Assembly: GCA_023231475.1 (NCBI GenBank) | Contig: JALJEE010000177.1 | Span: 1-45,738, forward strand | Length of the DNA stretch: 45,738 bases | Source: Seison nebaliae | Lineage: Eukaryota > Rotifera > Pararotatoria > Seisonacea > Seisonidae | Direction of reading: 5' to 3' | Shown here: piece after piece, positions 12,401 to 24,439 of the stretch | Layout: every line of letters starts with the position of its first letter | How positions within the stretch are numbered: position 1 is the first letter of the stretch | The notes under the pieces: generated by a model | Database searches by the model: none | The model's input: the letters and a program-made list of their open reading frames with translations, nothing else | What the model was told of the DNA's origin: nothing | Made by a program: the position numbers and the translations under genes

Positions 12401-13224
12401 TCAAATAAATTTCCATTAAACATTTGCAAACCGTTCGGAACATTGAAATTACCGGATGTGGGAATATGAAGAATGTCGGAAGGATAAATTGGGATCAATC
12501 GACCACTAGGAATCTTCTCTAACATCACCATTTGTTGTTGATCATCTGGTGGTTGAAGTTGGGGATTGACGTTAACATTCGACTGATTCATCATTTGTTG
12601 TCTCTCTTGTTCTGATTGTTGTAATTGGGATTTCTTCAACTTCGATTGTTCATTTTCTGATGTGGATAATGAACAGTCTTCTAATATTATGTTTTGATTT
12701 GAATTAGAGAATTTGTTGGACATTTGTTTATTATCATTATTCTGTATGATAGGGAAAGCACATTGACGTTGTAAACAATCAATATCTCCGAATTGTGAAG
12801 AGAATGTAGAACTTGATGTTGAAGTTTCCGGTGTGAATAATCTATTGTCACTGTTACTCGTTTGATCATCATCCATCTGTTGTTGTTGTTGTTGGCTATT
12901 CGTGTAATGATGATAATGGTTACTGATCATATTATTGTTATTATTAATCGTTTGAAAGTCACTTGAATTGTTATTAGGTTTGATGAAATTCGATAGAAAA
13001 TTCTTCTTTTCACAATTTCCGTTAATATTTACGTTATTATTCAACAGTTGTAAAGTGTCGGAACCTGGTGGAAGATTTTGGAATATGGCAACAGATGCGG
13101 TTGGTGTTGGAATGAAAAATGGAATACTATTTCTTAATACACTGGGCGAAGATGGTGGTGCTGTCGATGGTGTTCGCACCGTCGATGTAGCAGTGACGCA
13201 ATGGTTTAACGATACCCTCGTCAT
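7785..13224 (-). CDS. PIM-like serine/threonine kinase with giant Q/N-rich N-terminus
   Basis: Three exons, 13224-8245, 8198-7941 and 7880-7785, give 1777 aa. The kinase domain fills the last ~390 residues. PIM features include the nucleotide loop at ~1396-1404, VAIKVL with Lys1419, EVVFLRHL, ILVLERP, HRDLKSEN with Asp1629, DFGSA at ~1652, and then YEDFEGTRLFYPPEWIR, ATVWSLGVLLYDILCGELPF and ECLRLEPSKRPT. The GTRxYxPPEWI and VWSLGxLLYDMxCGxxPF blocks identify the PIM family (constitutively active, cytoplasmic/nuclear growth kinases). Oddities: the loop reads PRGGFS, not GSGGFG, and a ~60-residue insert with a CTCESC cysteine cluster lies between VAIK and helix C. The N-terminal ~1390 residues are mostly Gln/Asn/His/Ser tracts, including ~16 Gln encoded almost purely by CAA. 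Two more structured patches (around 10600-10900 and 11560-11930) are unrecognised. The second donor is GTTAAA; a GTAAGA 13 nt upstream is skipped, which restores the conserved ECLRLEPSKRPT. Confidence 0.85.
9385..9428 (-). repeat. CAA trinucleotide repeat encoding polyglutamine
   Basis: An almost uninterrupted (TTG)n on the plus strand, (CAA)n in the coding direction, lies in exon 1 of the PIM-like kinase. A second shorter tract is at about 9540-9562. Both are coding microsatellites likely to vary in length. Confidence 0.9.
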
Positions 13225-14172
13225 ATTAAAATTTTAGACAACAACATCTGATAGAAAAGGGAAAATATTCAAATAAAAGAATAGATATTCAATCGAAATT
13301 GTGGAAATAGTTTTATACTTTTCTTTTTTTTTTGTTAAATTCAGAAGAAATGAGATTCAATATTTGGTTGTTCTTTTTTTTTTTTAATTTCAACATTAAG
13401 AGTTCTTTTCCTGTCGAATTCTCGATATAGTTGTCGAGAAGGAATAACGACAGACGACAGAAATAAATCGGAATGGAATTAGGTGAACATATTCGCTGAG
13501 AAGAGAATGACTAAAGAGATACACTATTCATTCCACCTTGGTTCGCCTTTTTTTCTCCCATTCAGTAACATGATCATTATCATTCCTACTATTTGAATTA
13601 TCACGATTATCATAACAATTATCATTGATCGACTATTGGACATAGACGCTATTCTATATTTGTAATCATCTCTACTGCTGCCATTTACTGCTGCCGTCTA
13701 TTCTCTTCCTATCCGGTTGGGTGAATGAAGAGAAATGGTCGACGAACGTACAGAGACTTCGCCGAGAATCTTTCTATCTTCTTCCACCTCCTCCCTCTCA
13801 CCAGTCTGGAGGTGAATTGGCGCTCCGTTGAACAGAGATGGCCCATTCATAGAGAAAAGGGAAAAAAGAAACAATTGGAGTGGAAAATATCGGAGGGAAT
13901 AGTATGGGGAAGGAGACTGATAAAGTGACAAGCTGAATATAATCATCATTCGAACTTTAAAGGGAATAGTTACCTCATAAAATTTTTCCTTTTTCTTTTA
14001 TTTTTCATTAAAGAAAACCTAAAGAGATGAATATGCCAATCATCATCGCCATCATGAACGACATCATCTCATTCAGTTGGGATGAAGGAGAAAGGGAAAA
14101 TTTCAAATGTTTACAACTTTCCATGAGTAAATAGATTGAACGTCATCCTCAATAATCATCACAATCGATAAA

Positions 14173-14173
<1 letters not shown>

Positions 14174-14204
<31 letters not shown>
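14174..14204. repeat. (GA)n microsatellite
   Basis: About 30 bp of AGAGAG with one interruption (an AAAG). It is non-coding and lies about 950 bp upstream of the kinase start. Confidence 0.85.
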
Positions 14205-16585
14205 CAGAAGAACAAGGAAAATATAATTCGGTCTTAGTTACACCAAAATCAATCGAATTGAATAATGGCGGCTATTTTTGAAAGGTAAAGGCTTAGGCTT
14301 TTCCACGTTCCACTCCCTCTACAATCACTTCGTCTTGTCTTCATACAATCAACTCACTGGGAGAGATATAGACTTAAATTGGAATTCCATTAACCAATTC
14401 CATTTAATAACAATTGCTCCCCTCCTAACTGGATAGGTCGGAAAGAATATGTTCTTTCTGTGTTTCTCCATTGGAAAACTTTCAGAAAAAGAGTAATTGA
14501 CAATAGAAATGTCTCTTCCAATCACTGAGATATGGGTAGACCTGATATTAATTGGAAGCTAAAATTTCCAGTTGAAAAACAGAGATATCCATTTGATTCG
14601 AACATAAATATCAGACGATTAATTTGAGGTCGACAAGACGAATCTCTTCTTATATGGAACGAACAGATAGAGATCGGTTCGATGGCAAGATAGAGATGTC
14701 TCCCCCGAAAGAATTAATCAATATTTATTGAACTTTCTCAAATGTGATCGCATATGGTGAATGAAATAGATTCTCTTCTTATACAGATCGTATAATCGAC
14801 CACAAGTTGGGAGAATCACAATCGACATCCCTCCCACCTCCCTCGTTCTCATTTATTCAGCAGATATCAGAAATTTCCTTATGAAGAATTACTTCCGATT
14901 TTACTCTCGTTCGAGAGAAAGGTGGGGAATGTCAATAAAAAGTATAATTATAAATCCCTTCTTCCAATTCAAATTGAGAATTACATCAATAAATTTTAAA
15001 TTTAAATTAATTTTCATTAATTTTCCCGAAAACTATCAAATAAAGATGAAAGTTGAAATGAAGAAATCAATATGATTAAGAATAAGTAGAATATACAGAA
15101 TGTTGAAAGATTATTATTAAAGAAATTATCTCGATACAAATCATTTTATTCTCATATTATAGTCACAAACTTTCATTCTAATCGAACTAATTAGAGTACT
15201 TGATTGATGAACTAATGTGACGATAATTCTAATCAGCTGCATATTAATAAGAGTGAAATAACTTCGAACGGTCTGAGTATTAAAACTTGGAAAACAGATC
15301 AATTTTGGAAAGAACATGGATATATTAAAAAAAAAGTAGATCAACGGTGAAACTTGGTCGATACATTGTATGTGGGGGGAATGATGATGATAATTTCTTA
15401 TTCATTTCACTCGATCTGACGAAAATCTCGTCGAATAATTAATAAGAAATGATTAAATAAATATTTTTAAGGGAATTGGTGGCGATGAGAGATTTAGTAT
15501 ATATTTCTTTATGTGAATGAAAAGATTTTTTCTTAATTCTTTTTCACAATAAATTTATCCGAAAGAATAAATAAAAAACTAGAGTTTGGACGTTTTCATA
15601 TGAGGGAAGATATGGAATCTTTCAATTAAACCATTGAGATAAATAGGACAAAAGGAAATTTACGAAAACTTTCATAAAGAAATCATAGTGTGTAAGTCAT
15701 AGACGAAAATAGGATACTACATATCTATCGCTTGCATAACCATTGAGTGACAAGTATAAAAAATTTCTCATAATTAATCGAATGGATGGTAGTTAGTTAT
15801 GTGGTGGACTATTATCATTTACCTTATCATTCTCACTTCAGTTATTGTTTCTTTCTTTCTTTCTTTGTTGTGATTCCTGCCCACCAATAAACTCTTATAA
15901 AAGTCATTTCGTGATGTAATGATCAATAATGAACGAGAAAATATCAATAATTAAAACGACAACAACAACAACAACGATGGGGCATAATTAGAGACAATTA
16001 GATAAATGAGAAAGAACACATCACTAATTTCGTCTGAGACAACTGAAGAAAAGATAATACAAATTTCATAAGTTGAAGTACAAGAAAATAAAAAAATTTA
16101 TCGATAAATGAAGAAGAGATGAGAGAATACATGCCCAGTCGTTATATTTTAGTTTTCGAATGATTTACTACATACACATACATACGCACATATAGACATG
16201 CATGCAGGTCCTTGCCTACACACTACATTACTCCCAAACACACATTCTTTCGCATGTTCTAATCACATGAAGTATCGATGTTCCCCATCCTTCCGCTTGC
16301 TCCCCTCCCCGAAACTCCCTAGAAATGTACATGTACGAACGTTCAGTTCCATCCTCCTGATCAACCATTATCGTCATCAGTGAACATCGTCTGTCTTCTC
16401 GTAAAATGTTCATCTGATCTGATTAATATTCAACACTCATATTCATCTACTCAATAAATGAAGGAAAAAGTTGTTGGCTTAGTTTCATTACATTCAGATA
16501 TCCTAACTTCACCAAATCAACAATGTTAATTGAATGGATCATACAAATCAGTAGAATGATAAGAATATAAAAAATGTCATGCGGG

Positions 16586-16903
16586 GATTTCGTCACCTTT
16601 TTTTTCCCACTCCCATTCGGACAATTCGCCACCCAAATAATGGACAGTTCGCCACCCTAATAATGGACAGTTCGCCATTCTACTAATGGATTTTAGGTGT
16701 TTTCGCCACCATTTTATATAAATCTGAGCTATAGCGAGGTAGGGAATAGGCGAAAATGCCGAAAATATACAAACATGGTGGCGAACTGTCCATTTTAAGA
16801 AAATTAAGCTCAGATTTGTATAAATGGGTGGCTAAAACACCAAAAATGCATAAGTAGAGTGGCGAACTGTCCGAATCGGAGTGGGGAAAAAAGGTGGCGA
16901 AAA
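16586..16903. mobile_element. Foldback/MITE-like element with long inverted arms
   Basis: The left arm 16586-16730 and right arm 16807-16903 are reverse complements over their whole length. Both read from the outside as TTTCGYCACC, a T-run, CCCACTCC, ATTCGGACA, TTCGCCAC, and end inside at AATCTGAGCT. The left arm is longer because a 23-bp unit (GGACARTTCGCCAC...) is tandemly repeated three times at 16619-16687, while the right arm has one. The 76-bp spacer carries a further copy of the GGTGGCGAACTGTCC motif. No open frame is present, so it would be non-autonomous. It is GC-richer than its surroundings. Confidence 0.75.
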
Positions 16904-17792
16904 CATCGGGATTCTGAAAAATAACATAATAAACCTTCCTAACAATTCCTAAAAATAATAATAAATAAAGTTTTGAAAATGAATAGATTTAAAAGTTTTT
17001 AAATAATTAAAAAACAGTCGGAATAACAATAATAACAACAAAAATAATAACAATAACAGCATATAAGCAACGTGTAATAACATTAAGAAAGTTCAATAAA
17101 AAAAGAAAACAGAAGGTTGGGATGAAACAAGTTAAGGAAAGCATTCAATTGAAATGACAAAAATGAATGTAGGAAACATTTTATTTCATTGAAAATAGAA
17201 GGAAAAATTATGAGGAGAAAGTGATTGAATTTGATGAAGAAGAATTATAATGATGGAATTATAATAAATAAGAACATATATGGCCACATAGATCCACATC
17301 GCTTGAACTGAATGTGTGTTTGTATATGTGAATATAAAATGAATTTTCAAAGAAAAATAACATTTCTTTCTTATTTTTTTTTCGACTATCGAAATCATTT
17401 AGTCGATGAAAAGCTTTTTTATCAACACATGGATAGGATCGAAGACATTTTCATTAATTTAAACTTTTTCTTCTTCTCAATTAACCGATATGGGATTCCC
17501 TCTATATATTTCCTTTTTCAAAATTTATTAAATCTCCATTTCATTTCGTCTGGAATTATCTCATCAATGAATCATTGAAGTTCAATTGATTGAACTGTCT
17601 CATGCTTTTTCCCATTCATTTACGCTTCTTTCTACCTGCCAACTTGAACTTTTCTCAGTTTTCTTTTCAAATATTTTACAAGAATTAGTTCGAATCAAAT
17701 CAATTCAGTTTCGATCAGAAACAGAATTAGTCAATTTTATATAAATATTCTATCGAATAAAAAAAGGAATGATATTTAAGAATTCTTCCGAA

Positions 17793-19704
17793 CTACAAGA
17801 ATAGTTGACGTGTAATTTGATATAATTTACAGATTGTTTGCAACGTTAAATAAAGAACTCGATTACCGATACCAGTCGATCGGAATAGATAGTAGAACCA
17901 GAATGCTCCAATTGTACATCGAAATAAGAATCTTATAAATTTCAATCTAACCCCAAAAATGAAATGCATTATTAATATATAAGAGAATTTTATGAACTTT
18001 TTTAAATTAGATATTGATCCTCCTACATTGTTGATATCTTCTTTCAACAAAAATTTCTTACATCCCAAACAATAATCTTTCATATAAATCTTCCAATTCA
18101 TTGACATAAGATTAAAATTAAACATCTAAATGAGATATGAGGGGAATTATGAGAAGAAAATGAAATGGAAACTTGTTTATCAAAACCGCTTAATTCTTCA
18201 TGTAATCGTTGAGCATTTTGATTGACGAAACACCATTCATGAGAAGTGAAATATTGAAGACTTTGAATTGCACGTGCTAAACGTGTTTGGATTCTCATAA
18301 ATTTTGGTTTTCTTCCCATCAATTGCAATAACATGTCGAATATATATGAGGGCAATTGTTGTTCGATAGCGTAACGAATTGAGTGAACGAGACGACTTCG
18401 AGTAAATTTCGGGTTGGGAACCATCACCACATTTTCCAACGGGAATTCCTCATATGTTTTCAACGCCGCTAATTCCATCATTTTCCAAGTGAACGGTTTA
18501 ATTTGACCGCTCGTACAATTGAAGACGATAGGTTTTCTCGGTTTCTTCATCGAAATATACCAAGCTACAGCAATCGTCATATTTGAAATGATATCGACTG
18601 GTAAAATATCAGCAACTAATTCTCGTCCTCCCAACATACTTCGTAATACACCTGTTCCTAACTGGAATGAATATGAAAATGATAATGAGAAGAATACAAC
18701 TAAACTGCAACGAAGAGACCACTAGGACCGTTGAAATTATCAACCCATCCAGGAAACGGTTCACGCCATGTAGCTCCGATAATTGATGGACGTACAATGG
18801 CGATTGGTGCTCGAAGATTCTCTGCTTCGAATGCCAAATAATATTCTGCCACTGATTTGGTGAACGTGTATGTGTTGGGTCGATCACCTAAAAGATAAGA
18901 TTGAATTGAATTCATTGTGTCGTCGTCCATCCATTCGGAGATGTCAATCAATTGTTGAGGAGTGACCGTTGAAGATGAGGGGAAGAGTTCAGTTGGACAA
19001 ACGAAATTCTTAGAATAATGTTTTAAAGCAGAATCATTTTTAAAGTGAATTTTCTGTCCACTTATTTCATTTTCTTCATTGAAATGAATTAATTTCTTTT
19101 TTATTAGAGAAGTGCAACCGATTCGTGGTTGATAAATTCTCTCGTCAATATGAGATCGATCACAATTCGCATAAGCTGTACTGATATGAACGAAAACGAA
19201 TAATTTCTTCATTTCTTTAGCCAATTGGATCATTTGATAGACTCCTTTAATATTCATTCGAATAGCAAATTTTAAAGGTTCATCAAAACGAACGGTAGCC
19301 GCTGAATGAATAATCACATTCACTTCTTCAATTAACATCAATCTATCCGCTTCTGATATTCCCAATTTCTCCTCCAAAATATCGCCATGAATTGGAAGTA
19401 TCTTTAACTTCGCTTCATCCACTGACAACAGAGGTGATTCTTCCGCGAAATCATTTCGAGCAAATATTTTGTCGAACAACTTCATCTCCAACATTCCATC
19501 AATTCTTTGAATGATATTTTGATTCTTTTTCGGGCGTATTAGAAGATATAATTTGTCGAATGTGTTACATGATCGCAAAAATTTTTCTATAAGAACTTTT
19601 CCCACGAAACCAGTTCCACCAGTCAGAAAAATTGTTTTGTTACCAAAATATTGCTGAATATGAGAGATATTCGATTCATCAATCAACGGTAGATCAGATT
19701 CCAT
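17793..19704 (-). CDS. Fatty acyl-CoA reductase
   Basis: Three exons, 19704-18706, 18661-18173 and 18125-17793, give 606 aa if translation starts at MESDLPLIDE. An in-frame ATG 13 codons upstream at 19743 is possible. Both donors are GTT (gtttag, gtttcc). Landmarks run in family order: the NADPH loop TGGTGFVGK near the N-terminus, STAYANC, the active-site motif YTFTK, then VRPSIIGATWREPFPGWVDN, then GPSGLFVALGTGVLRS across intron 1. A C-terminal sterile domain follows (MNWKIYMKDYCLGCKKFLLKED across intron 2) with hydrophobic tail segments. FARs reduce long-chain acyl-CoA to primary alcohols for wax or ether-lipid synthesis at the ER or peroxisome. A roughly 60-residue insert between the central segment and YTFTK makes it longer than the usual ~500 aa. 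Confidence 0.9.
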
Positions 19705-20372
19705 CTTCACTCTCAAGAGGGAAAATTTAAGCTTATTCTTCAAATTGATTTATTTTCTTCTATTTCTCTACCTGTTTTCTAATTAATATAGTTCTTCATT
19801 TTGTTGAGGATCGGGTTCAATTGATTGAAATTTTTTGATAATTATGAATTTTTTAAATAGTATATATATTTATAATGCTTCCGAATAATTAATATATAAA
19901 TTATAAGATAAAAGAAATGAAAATAATAGTGTTCAATCTTCTTTCATAGTTTTTCCTTCCTATTAAAAATAAAATTCCTTCTGAAGTAGATTCTTTGTTT
20001 TAGATTTTATTCTAACTTTACATCAGTATAATCGAATAAATAATCAGTATAACGATGATCATAATTATTTAGATATAACAACAATTTAGATAATTCGGAA
20101 AAACTTTTTAAATGTTTTTTTTAATTATTATGTTCACCTATTAGTATATTATAGTATCTTTGTCATTACTTTATAATAAATTGAATATGGATAATAGTTC
20201 AATTCCAATGTAGTATTTCCTAAAATTAGTCATCTATTTTAGAGATATGCGAGAATATAAAAAATATAATATAGTTTAAAACAAATTCAGTTTTGAAAGA
20301 AAATGGGTTTATTGTAGATATATCTACTAATGGATCTAATTATAATTAGATGAAAACTATGAATATAAATTC
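19705..20372. other. Intergenic, AT-rich
   Basis: Upstream of the acyl-CoA reductase and downstream of the alpha/beta hydrolase. I see no gene or ordered repeat, only very AT-rich sequence. Confidence 0.4.
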
Positions 20373-21383
20373 TTAAAGACTTTTTAAATGTTTTTCCACA
20401 AAAAAATTCGAAATTATTTGATAGGTTTCTTTATTGGCCTTAGGACATAACTTCGGTCTCAATAAATATCCATGAAGTACGCCTTTAATTATGTGTAGTT
20501 GTGATTGAAAATTGTTGGCAAGAAGTTTCTGATGATATTTAATGCTATCGCCAGTAAGCGGGTCACAACTCGCTGCAATGAAGAGGGAAGGATGTTTATG
20601 AACGTTTTTCAACTCGAATAATCCTCTGGATACTAGTGGGGAATTAATGACATTCGACCATTCTTCAGTGGGGACACGACTTAGGAACATTTTCAAAAAA
20701 GTTTGAATAGCTTCATATTCTAAGGCATATCCTTTCAAATAATGTTTCGTATATTCATCTCTATCCCAATCATAATCTATATAGAGACTTGGATATATGT
20801 ATAAACAAGCATCAATTTCAAGTTCCTGAGAAATTGCCGCAGTCAGTAATCCACCAGCGCTATCTCCCCCCACAATAAATTTTAATGGAATATCTTTAGA
20901 TAATGGGAGGAAACTCTTAAAGAAGGAAGTATTCGTTTTAACTTCTTGGACAGTTTTTATAGAGTTAACTATCATTTCAGTGTGAGGAGTTTCCGGCGCC
21001 AACGGATAATCGACACTTATCCATAGTGCATTAGTTGCTTCAGCTATAGGCATCACTGAGTAACGATGTGTGACAATAGAACCGAGACACCATCCTCCTC
21101 CATGGAAATAAATGCCAATTGTTAACAATTGTGTAATATCTTTCAACGAGTCTGGGATATACATTTCAAAGGGATATGATAATATTCCATTGTTCCCGTC
21201 AAAAAATTTGTATGTTCCTTTGAAATATTCTTTCAAATTTATATCTTCGTTTGAAGATATTACATCGTCAACAATTAAGTTTCGAATTCCTTCCAAGTCT
21301 GTTTTTTCATATTTTGCAGCTTCCAATTTTTTGAATTGATTCAGATGTCGTTTACCTTCTTCATTTATTTCTTCCATTTTCAA
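20373..21383 (-). CDS. Alpha/beta hydrolase fold-3 esterase (HSL/arylacetamide deacetylase type)
   Basis: A single uninterrupted frame of 336 aa. The HSL-family oxyanion motif HGGGW is at residues 94-98, followed by VDYPLAPE at 124-131. The nucleophile elbow GGDSAGG has Ser175. The acid is probably Asp274 in ASCDPL and the histidine is His304 in LHGY, so the triad is complete. There is no signal peptide or membrane segment, so it is probably cytosolic, hydrolysing small acyl or lipid esters; the substrate cannot be read from sequence. The start could be Met1 or Met3. It is intronless and transcribed away from the dehydrogenase at 22074, with about 690 bp between them. The lack of introns is compatible with retrocopy or lateral acquisition, but base composition is like its neighbours. 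Confidence 0.85.
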   Translation of the reverse strand: MKMEEINEEGKRHLNQFKKLEAAKYEKTDLEGIRNLIVDDVISSNEDINLKEYFKGTYKFFDGNNGILSYPFEMYIPDSLKDITQLLTIGIYFHGGGWCLGSIVTHRYSVMPIAEATNALWISVDYPLAPETPHTEMIVNSIKTVQEVKTNTSFFKSFLPLSKDIPLKFIVGGDSAGGLLTAAISQELEIDACLYIYPSLYIDYDWDRDEYTKHYLKGYALEYEAIQTFLKMFLSRVPTEEWSNVINSPLVSRGLFELKNVHKHPSLFIAASCDPLTGDSIKYHQKLLANNFQSQLHIIKGVLHGYLLRPKLCPKANKETYQIISNFFVEKHLKSL

Positions 21384-22073
21384 TTTCGTTGGAACTAATT
21401 GTAATATGATTTAAATTAAATTTGAAACTATTCATTTTATAACCTTGAACTTTGGAATTCTTATCATTTGATGGTTATGATTTCACATTTTATTTGTTTT
21501 ACCATTTTTTTCTTTACTTTATTTTAGATATTATATTAATTCAAAACTCCAATGATAATAAAAAATTTTTTCCTGCTTCATTTCCAAATATACGTCCTTG
21601 ATTATCTCTGATATAATCCTGCTCAATTCTAAAAATTATTAAAATTGCAACTTTTACAAAAATGTTTATCTTCCTTTTTAAATTTTAGAGAATTTAAATA
21701 AATATATACATATCGTTTAACATTTTAAAGTTTAACAGTTAAATATTCGTCAATAACGTCCAACGATAGATTCGAAGGGCATTATTTTGACCTTTCTCTC
21801 CTAACATTTCCATAGGAAGCAACTTTCAGATAATATACACAGATAATTAAAAAATAATTAATAATTTATACAATAAATAAATTCTATAACTTAACGAATA
21901 ATTGTCCTTGAATTACTATAAAATTTAGTATCGATGACGTTAAAATGTTTCATCATATATGATTACATTATGTATATGAAGACGAAATACAGTAATTTAT
22001 AAACGCATTATATTATAAATAATTGAAAGGAAAGAATTTATTCTAAAGGAAAATATCACTCGATCATTATCCC
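21384..22073. promoter_or_regulatory. Shared upstream region of two divergent enzyme genes
   Basis: About 690 bp of AT-rich sequence separates the divergent starts of the hydrolase (minus) and the dehydrogenase (plus), so both promoters must lie here. I cannot point to a specific box. Confidence 0.35.
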
Positions 22074-23054
22074 ATGGAATTTTTTCGGAAGAAGTTTTTC
22101 GCAGGTGGTGTTTGTGAATCAGGCAACCGTTTAGAGAATAAAGTAGTAGTGATAACTGGTGGTAATACTGGTATTGGAAAAGCAACAGCAGAAAACTTGG
22201 CAACCAGAGGCGCTCGAGTGATTATATTGTGTCGTGATGAGGGGAAAGGTTTGGCGGCAGTTAATGAATTGAAAACGAAGACTTTCAATGATAATATTGA
22301 AATGATTCAATTGGATCTCAGTTGCATTAATTCAATAAAGAAAGGAACTGAAGAATTAAGAAAAAAGACAACGAAAATAAACATATTAATTCTGAATGCT
22401 GGAATAATGGCATGTGATGAATTGAAGACAAATGATGGTTTCGACATGCAAATGGGTGTTAATCATTTAGGACACTTTTTGTTTACGTCATTGGTCATCG
22501 ACTTATTGAAAGTAGAAAATTCGTCTGACAATTGTGAGAAAAGTAGAATTGTGGTTCTATCATCGATGGCGCACACAGTAAGTGATAACTTGAAATTTGA
22601 AGATAAATATTACGAAGATAAGACTGCTATTCCGAAAGGGAAAGTTACCGATTTCAATTTCCAACACATCAGCTACAGTAGAACATTAGCTTATGGAAGA
22701 TCCAAATTAGCTAATATATTATTTGTCAGAGAATTAGCTAGACGAGTGAAAAAAAACAACATCAATGCGTATGCTGTACATCCGGGAGTAGTAAAAACAG
22801 AATTAACTCGTTATTTACCATCTTCAATGAAAATTCCGTTGTCTATGATGAATCCTTTTACGAAGACTATAACCGAAGGTGCCCAGACGACAATTGCTTG
22901 TGCAGTGGATGATTCATTCGAAAACGCTACTGGACTCTATTATGCTGATTGTTTACCAAAACTTCCATCAGAACAAGCTCAAAATGATAATTCAGCTAGG
23001 GCTCTTTGGAAATGGTCAGAAGATCAATTATCTATAAAGTTCCAAGAAGTATAA
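22074..23054 (+). CDS. Short-chain dehydrogenase, retinol dehydrogenase 11-14 type
   Basis: A single exon of 326 aa starting MEFFRKKFF. It is a classical SDR: nucleotide loop TGGNTGIGK at residues 28-36, DLS near 81-83, NAG at 108-110, NHLGHF at 130-135, the catalytic Ser at 163-164 (VLSSMAH), and the catalytic pair Tyr207/Lys211 (YGRSK). HPGVVKTE follows. The CRDEGK segment after the second strand, with Arg, suggests NADP(H) preference. The closest relatives I recall are the RDH11-14/WWOX-like oxidoreductases acting on retinoid, steroid or lipid aldehydes. No N-terminal membrane helix is visible, unlike RDH11. It is complete and intronless. Confidence 0.9.
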   Translation: MEFFRKKFFAGGVCESGNRLENKVVVITGGNTGIGKATAENLATRGARVIILCRDEGKGLAAVNELKTKTFNDNIEMIQLDLSCINSIKKGTEELRKKTTKINILILNAGIMACDELKTNDGFDMQMGVNHLGHFLFTSLVIDLLKVENSSDNCEKSRIVVLSSMAHTVSDNLKFEDKYYEDKTAIPKGKVTDFNFQHISYSRTLAYGRSKLANILFVRELARRVKKNNINAYAVHPGVVKTELTRYLPSSMKIPLSMMNPFTKTITEGAQTTIACAVDDSFENATGLYYADCLPKLPSEQAQNDNSARALWKWSEDQLSIKFQEV

Positions 23055-23869
23055 TTTTCTGTGAAATTTTCATTTTACTAATACTATTTTTGCTTTAAAT
23101 TAAAATTTTACACCATGCGACATATTGACAGAACCAAACAGAATTAATTAGAAATATGTTTATTTAATCCTTATTAAAAATCAGAATTTAAAGAAAGCGG
23201 ATTTCTAAAAGACAAAAATGTTTAGTTTCAATTTAACAATAAAAAACGAATTAATTGTAAAATATTCTGTTTCCATATGAAAAATTGATGCTGAATATAA
23301 AAAAAATGTTATGATTGTTTAATAATTACATAATTATCGAGCACTTTTCGAAAATGGTTACCTTCGATTATCTAACAATTATTGTAAGTGAGAATGTTTT
23401 ATTGACCTGTTTAAATTATCGCATCTTCTTCAGCATTCCAGAAATTCAAATTTTTATTGAAATTGGTTATGCTAAAGTATATTTTTTGTATTTTCTGTGC
23501 CCGTTTTTAAATATGATACCTATTGCATAATTGAAGTTTGGGTTTTGAAGGTTCCTCAACCCAGCACAAACGAAAATGATAGTTGGTGTCTTAGATAAAT
23601 CGTACATGCTGGAGGGCTTTGGAGGTGATGTTGGAATGAATCAAGCGAATTATTCAAATTAAAAGGAATAAATAAGAGTGTCGTCAATCACTTAAATGAG
23701 GTCAGATTACAGATACTGATTATTTAGCATAATTTAAGTTCCCGAAGTATAAAGAAAGGTTATGAAGAATATGTAGAAATGTAATATGATAATGAAATGT
23801 AGAAATTATACATTCAAATGAGTATTGGTAATTATTCCTCCAGAAGAACCATTGACTCGTGCTATCAAT

Positions 23870-24148
23870 TTAACATTGGTTGAACATGATTAATACCAAG
23901 TAAACTGGTTTATTTTTTTTACTATATTGATCCATTACTTGAATAATCGATAATGTTTTGGACAAAGTATTGAAATCATTCGTTCTCAATTGTCTAATCT
24001 TTTCGCTCAAATTTGGAATCCGAATTAGATGTTTGGTTCCTATGGAATATCTCTGTTGAAACTGTAGAGTTTTCACATTGTTGAAAATGCCTCGAAACAT
24101 TGTAATAAGATGTTCCAAATCAGGATAATGTTTAACGGTAAAAATCAT
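23870..24148 (-). CDS. Hypothetical small protein, possibly spliced
   Basis: A 92-codon frame with normal codon use and a mixed-charge sequence (MIFTVKHYPDLEHL...). A GTT donor at 23905 and a TAG acceptor before 23861 would replace the last residues with a short tail. I do not recognise the protein. It may be chance. Confidence 0.25.
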   Translation of the reverse strand: MIFTVKHYPDLEHLITMFRGIFNNVKTLQFQQRYSIGTKHLIRIPNLSEKIRQLRTNDFNTLSKTLSIIQVMDQYSKKNKPVYLVLIMFNQC

Positions 24149-24439
24149 ATGAAAGTTCCTTCATTTGAAAATATTTGTGTATGATGCAAATACCATGAAA
24201 AAATTACCAGACAGATTAGTACATTATTTGTTCAAGTTTTACGAAATAATTTTTATATTCTCAATAATGAGGACAACTAATTATATTGACATCTTAATTG
24301 ATAGTTTTATAATTTGTTAATTAAAAGCGATGTGGGTGAAATTGGTTAAAACGAAAATAATCGTATTCTTAAAGTAAATTAATCCAAAATCAATTAATTT
24401 AAAATTTTTGTTTCACTATCCTTATTATACTGATAAACG

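Larger units (their letters stand above)
13225..17792. other. Long intergenic region (4.5 kb)
   Basis: No coding exon could be supported. Overlapping open frames on both strands at 13698-13949 and 16198-16413 have no protein signature. The stretch holds a (GA)n tract at about 14174-14204, a CTTT tract at about 15850-15866, and the foldback element at 16586-16903. The part nearest 13225 is presumably the promoter and 5' UTR of the kinase gene. Confidence 0.4.

Noticed and set aside
13698..13949. Overlapping open frames on both strands upstream of the kinase gene
   Set aside because: Low-complexity Ser/Tyr/Phe or basic sequence, no conserved motif, overlapping antisense frames, and probable promoter/5' UTR location.
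16198..16413. Short frames on both strands
   Set aside because: Antisense overlap in non-coding sequence with no protein signature.
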